DNA of 64,000 bases. Source: Roseofilum acuticapitatum BLCC-M154. Lineage in GTDB: Bacteria; Cyanobacteriota; Cyanobacteriia; Cyanobacteriales; Desertifilaceae. The notes under the pieces were generated by a model. That model was not told the DNA's origin. It saw nothing but the letters and a program-made list of their open reading frames with translations, and made no database searches. Of this stretch, positions 61,913 to 64,000 are shown piece by piece. The DNA is taken from contig NZ_JAQOSP010000116.1 in NCBI RefSeq assembly GCF_030068475.1, positions 1 through 64,000 of the forward strand. The letters are read 5' to 3'. The translations under genes and the position numbers were made by a program. Within the stretch, counting starts at the first letter, position 1. Each line of letters opens with the position of its first letter.

Positions 61913-63628
61913 TCAACCTTCGCCTTCAGCCGTCCACTGACTGATGCGGAAGATGACAAATTCAGCCGGTCGCACGGGAGCAATACCGACTTCTACATAC
62001 AATCGACCGAGCATCATACTTTGGGGCGTATTGATATCGGCATCGCACTTAACATAGAATGCTTGAGCGGCAGATCCTCCCATGAGAGCGCCCGATCGCC
62101 ACAAATCTGTTAAGAAGCTGGTAATCGTGCGTTTAACCCGTTGCCACAGGTCTTCATCATTGGGTTCAAACACTACCCATTGCATTCCATTTTCGATGGA
62201 TTTCTCGATGTAGCTCATCAAGCGGCGAACGTTGATATAGCGCCATTGGATATTATCTGGCTCAACCAGAGTTCTCGCTCCCCAAACCCGAATGCCTCGG
62301 TTGGGGAAGGGACGGATACAGTTAATTCCGGCCGGATTGAGCAGTTCCTGTTCCCGGAAATTACAATCGTAGGCTAAACCCATCACCCCTCTAGGCACTT
62401 CATTGGCGGGTGCTTTATAAACGCCTCGCGTTTCATCGGTGCGAGACCAAACCCCAGCCATATAGCCACTGGGAGGAATTGCGACTGGGCGACCGGAATT
62501 TCTGGGATTGGGAACGCGAATCCAGGGATAATAGAGGGCAGCAAACTGGGAACGGCGATTAAATTCTTCTCGCAGCCAACGACTGATTTCTTGGGGTTTT
62601 ACCCGGTCTGGGGGCGGATCGAGAATCACCATCCGGTTGGGAGCGTTGGGAATATCCCCATCGGCCGCTCCTTCACAGAGACTGACCATGACATCCATAA
62701 TGCCGTGGAGTTGGTCGATGTTGATCAGCCCCGCTTCGTAGACTTTCATTAGATCGGGGCAAGCCATGATCGTTACTTCGTCAATCTCGAAGAGTCCGCG
62801 AACCCCGGTGCGGTCATCTCGTACCCCTTCAATGTGTTGGGAGAAGCGATCGGGGGGAGGCATCACCAGGGGAGGACTGATTTCATATACTCCATTACTG
62901 GGTCGTCGGGCTAGGGGAGAGCCACTTATGGATAGGTCTACGGCCGCAATATATTCCGATTCTTCTAAGGCCGTCACCACATAATTGGCCACAGAAGTCT
63001 CGATTTGGGGATTCATGGTCAAGTTTTCAAACCGTTCGAGTTCTTCATCTCCTTGGGCGACGACTACGGTGAAAAATTCCCCGGTATTGGCGGTGATGGT
63101 TGTGCTAGAAGCTTCTGACTCTTCCGGTGGCGGTTTGGGTTCTCCGTCCATAATTTGCACCCGAACGGAGCGATCCATGGGTACGAGGGCGGCATTGATG
63201 GAGCCACTATCGCCAGTGGTCGTTAGGTCAGAACCGGCACGGATGGAAAACTTCAGGGAGGGTCTGTTTCCCCGGTTCATAATGCTGGTTCCGGTTTCGG
63301 TGGCTTCGGGTTCTGGGGAACCAGGTAAGCGCGTGCCGATGCTGACGATCCAGCAACGGCCGCCGCCATTGAGGAACCATCCGTAGACACTTAAGGGGAG
63401 ATAAGCGCCAAAGTCGGTAAACCCATCGGAGTTGGGTCGGCCAAAATATTGCAGATATTGATCCCAAGTGGTAACCAACATCGGTTTAAAGGGTTCTGCG
63501 CCCCCTCGGATGTCTTCGGTAAAACCGACAAAGCCACCTACAGCAGTCGGAACCCCTTCAATGGGACGACTGCCGCGATTGACTTCTTCGATATAAACAC
63601 CGGGAGCGTAATAATCAAGTCTCGCCAT
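61913..63628 (-). CDS. Contractile-injection sheath protein
   Basis: A 571-residue phage-tail-sheath protein. YYAPGVYIEEVNRGSRPIEG is the classical N-terminus; AVGGFVGFTEDIRGG follows. NPAGINCIRPFPNRGIRVWG and NVRRLMSYIEKSIENGMQWV are the C-terminal hallmark of the family (the part that contacts the tube). The central region is a variable surface domain (about 110-245). Length fits single-gene sheaths of thylakoid-anchored injection systems. It is the first gene of the leftward operon; no capsid or terminase gene is near. Confidence 0.95.
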   Translation of the reverse strand: MARLDYYAPGVYIEEVNRGSRPIEGVPTAVGGFVGFTEDIRGGAEPFKPMLVTTWDQYLQYFGRPNSDGFTDFGAYLPLSVYGWFLNGGGRCWIVSIGTRLPGSPEPEATETGTSIMNRGNRPSLKFSIRAGSDLTTTGDSGSINAALVPMDRSVRVQIMDGEPKPPPEESEASSTTITANTGEFFTVVVAQGDEELERFENLTMNPQIETSVANYVVTALEESEYIAAVDLSISGSPLARRPSNGVYEISPPLVMPPPDRFSQHIEGVRDDRTGVRGLFEIDEVTIMACPDLMKVYEAGLINIDQLHGIMDVMVSLCEGAADGDIPNAPNRMVILDPPPDRVKPQEISRWLREEFNRRSQFAALYYPWIRVPNPRNSGRPVAIPPSGYMAGVWSRTDETRGVYKAPANEVPRGVMGLAYDCNFREQELLNPAGINCIRPFPNRGIRVWGARTLVEPDNIQWRYINVRRLMSYIEKSIENGMQWVVFEPNDEDLWQRVKRTITSFLTDLWRSGALMGGSAAQAFYVKCDADINTPQSMMLGRLYVEVGIAPVRPAEFVIFRISQWTAEGEG

Positions 63629-64000
63629 AATGGATTCCTTCCGAATACCAAGTTACTGTGGAGATTTCCGGTTAAGAGATGACTGTATCCAAAAACGGAG
63701 ATCAAAATCAGAAAATAGGGAGTTTTTCCTAAATTACTCTTGACCACGATAAGTGCAACGATACAATAACGGAATTCTAAATGGCTAGTTCTTTAAGAGA
63801 TTTTTTTGAAGGTTTACTTTTTTTTACTTTTCTTAACGATTGATAATAATTAAGCAAAAAATATCCATAAAAAATGACAAAAATTAATCCATAGATGAAT
63901 GGCCGATCCTAGGCTAAGATAGCGGCTAAGACCCGATGAGCTATTCTGGGGCAGGATCAGGGCTGGCAATAGAACTGAAGCGAGTGAGTGAATTTAATGG
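63629..64000. other. Upstream region of the injection-system operon
   Basis: 372 bases up to the window edge. The first part should hold the sheath promoter and a leader. AT-rich stretch 63780-63890 (TTTTTTTGAAGG, AAAAAATATCC). The final 100 bases are less AT-rich, but I recognise no gene or RNA in them. Confidence 0.45.

Noticed and set aside
58748-63628. Prophage
   Set aside because: Sheath and tube genes are present, but there is no capsid, portal, terminase, integrase or lysis gene. The gene set fits a cellular contractile injection system.
63900-64000. Start of a stable RNA gene at the right edge
   Set aside because: The composition changes here, but I see no tRNA, RNase P, tmRNA or 6S signature.

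Overview
The window is chromosomal DNA from a cyanobacterium, most likely filamentous and Oscillatoriales-like; the genus cannot be fixed from the sequence. Evidence: the octamer GCGATCGC (HIP1) recurs throughout; there is a psbY gene, a KaiB/KaiC clock locus, a GUN4-domain protein, a PEP-CTERM surface protein, a Dam-like orphan methylase and a thylakoid-type contractile injection system. No rRNA, tRNA, CRISPR array, capsid gene or recognisable intact transposase was found.

Layout. 0-6.4 kb: DD-carboxypeptidase, a divergent amino-acid ABC transporter with a good NtcA-type site between its two genes, then two adjacent DNA methyltransferases, each next to an N-terminal stub of what looks like its lost restriction enzyme. 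6.4-16.6 kb: degenerate SelD/NADH-dehydrogenase fusion, B12-radical SAM protein, SGNH hydrolase, Amt-PAS-PP2C fusion, stand-alone ThiF-like protein, membrane-anchored subtilase. 16.7-20.5 kb: ftsQ-ftsZ and thiD. 20.5-30.4 kb: MNT antitoxin with a truncated HEPN partner, HAD phosphatase, NDH-2, prohibitin, PEP-CTERM protein, ParA with a broken partner, GUN4 protein, copper ATPase. 30.4-31.1 kb: dense palindromic repeats and psbY. 31.4-34.7 kb: a kaiA3-like/kaiB/kaiC operon plus a small unknown gene. 34.8-48.4 kb: RTX protein, membrane proteins, DEAD-box helicase, rimO, Crp-like regulator, M61 peptidase, a nuclease flanked by an intact and an internally deleted Uma2 gene, leuS, murG. 48.5-57.8 kb: exported proteins, flavin monooxygenase, an ethylene-receptor/CBCR-like hybrid kinase with a second kinase, and a heterodimer-type bacterioferritin pair with Bfd. 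57.9-63.6 kb: a leftward contractile injection operon (sheath, three tube paralogues, two chaperone-like proteins and a likely frameshift-translated third piece).

Two themes cross the window. First, a family of palindromic repeats (cores such as GCGGGCAAGATGCCCGC and TTCCGCTTCGCGGACATGAA) has landed at gene ends and in places supplies start codons, stop codons or C-terminal residues (kaiC, chaperone genes, the second restriction-enzyme stub); a different 28-bp palindrome sits in frame inside the copper ATPase. Second, several toxic or nuclease partners of selfish modules (two restriction enzymes, HEPN, one Uma2 copy) are reduced to short stubs, while the harmless partner or another copy stays intact.

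Coordinates come from reading the sequence and translating by eye. Family assignments rest on remembered motifs, not database searches.
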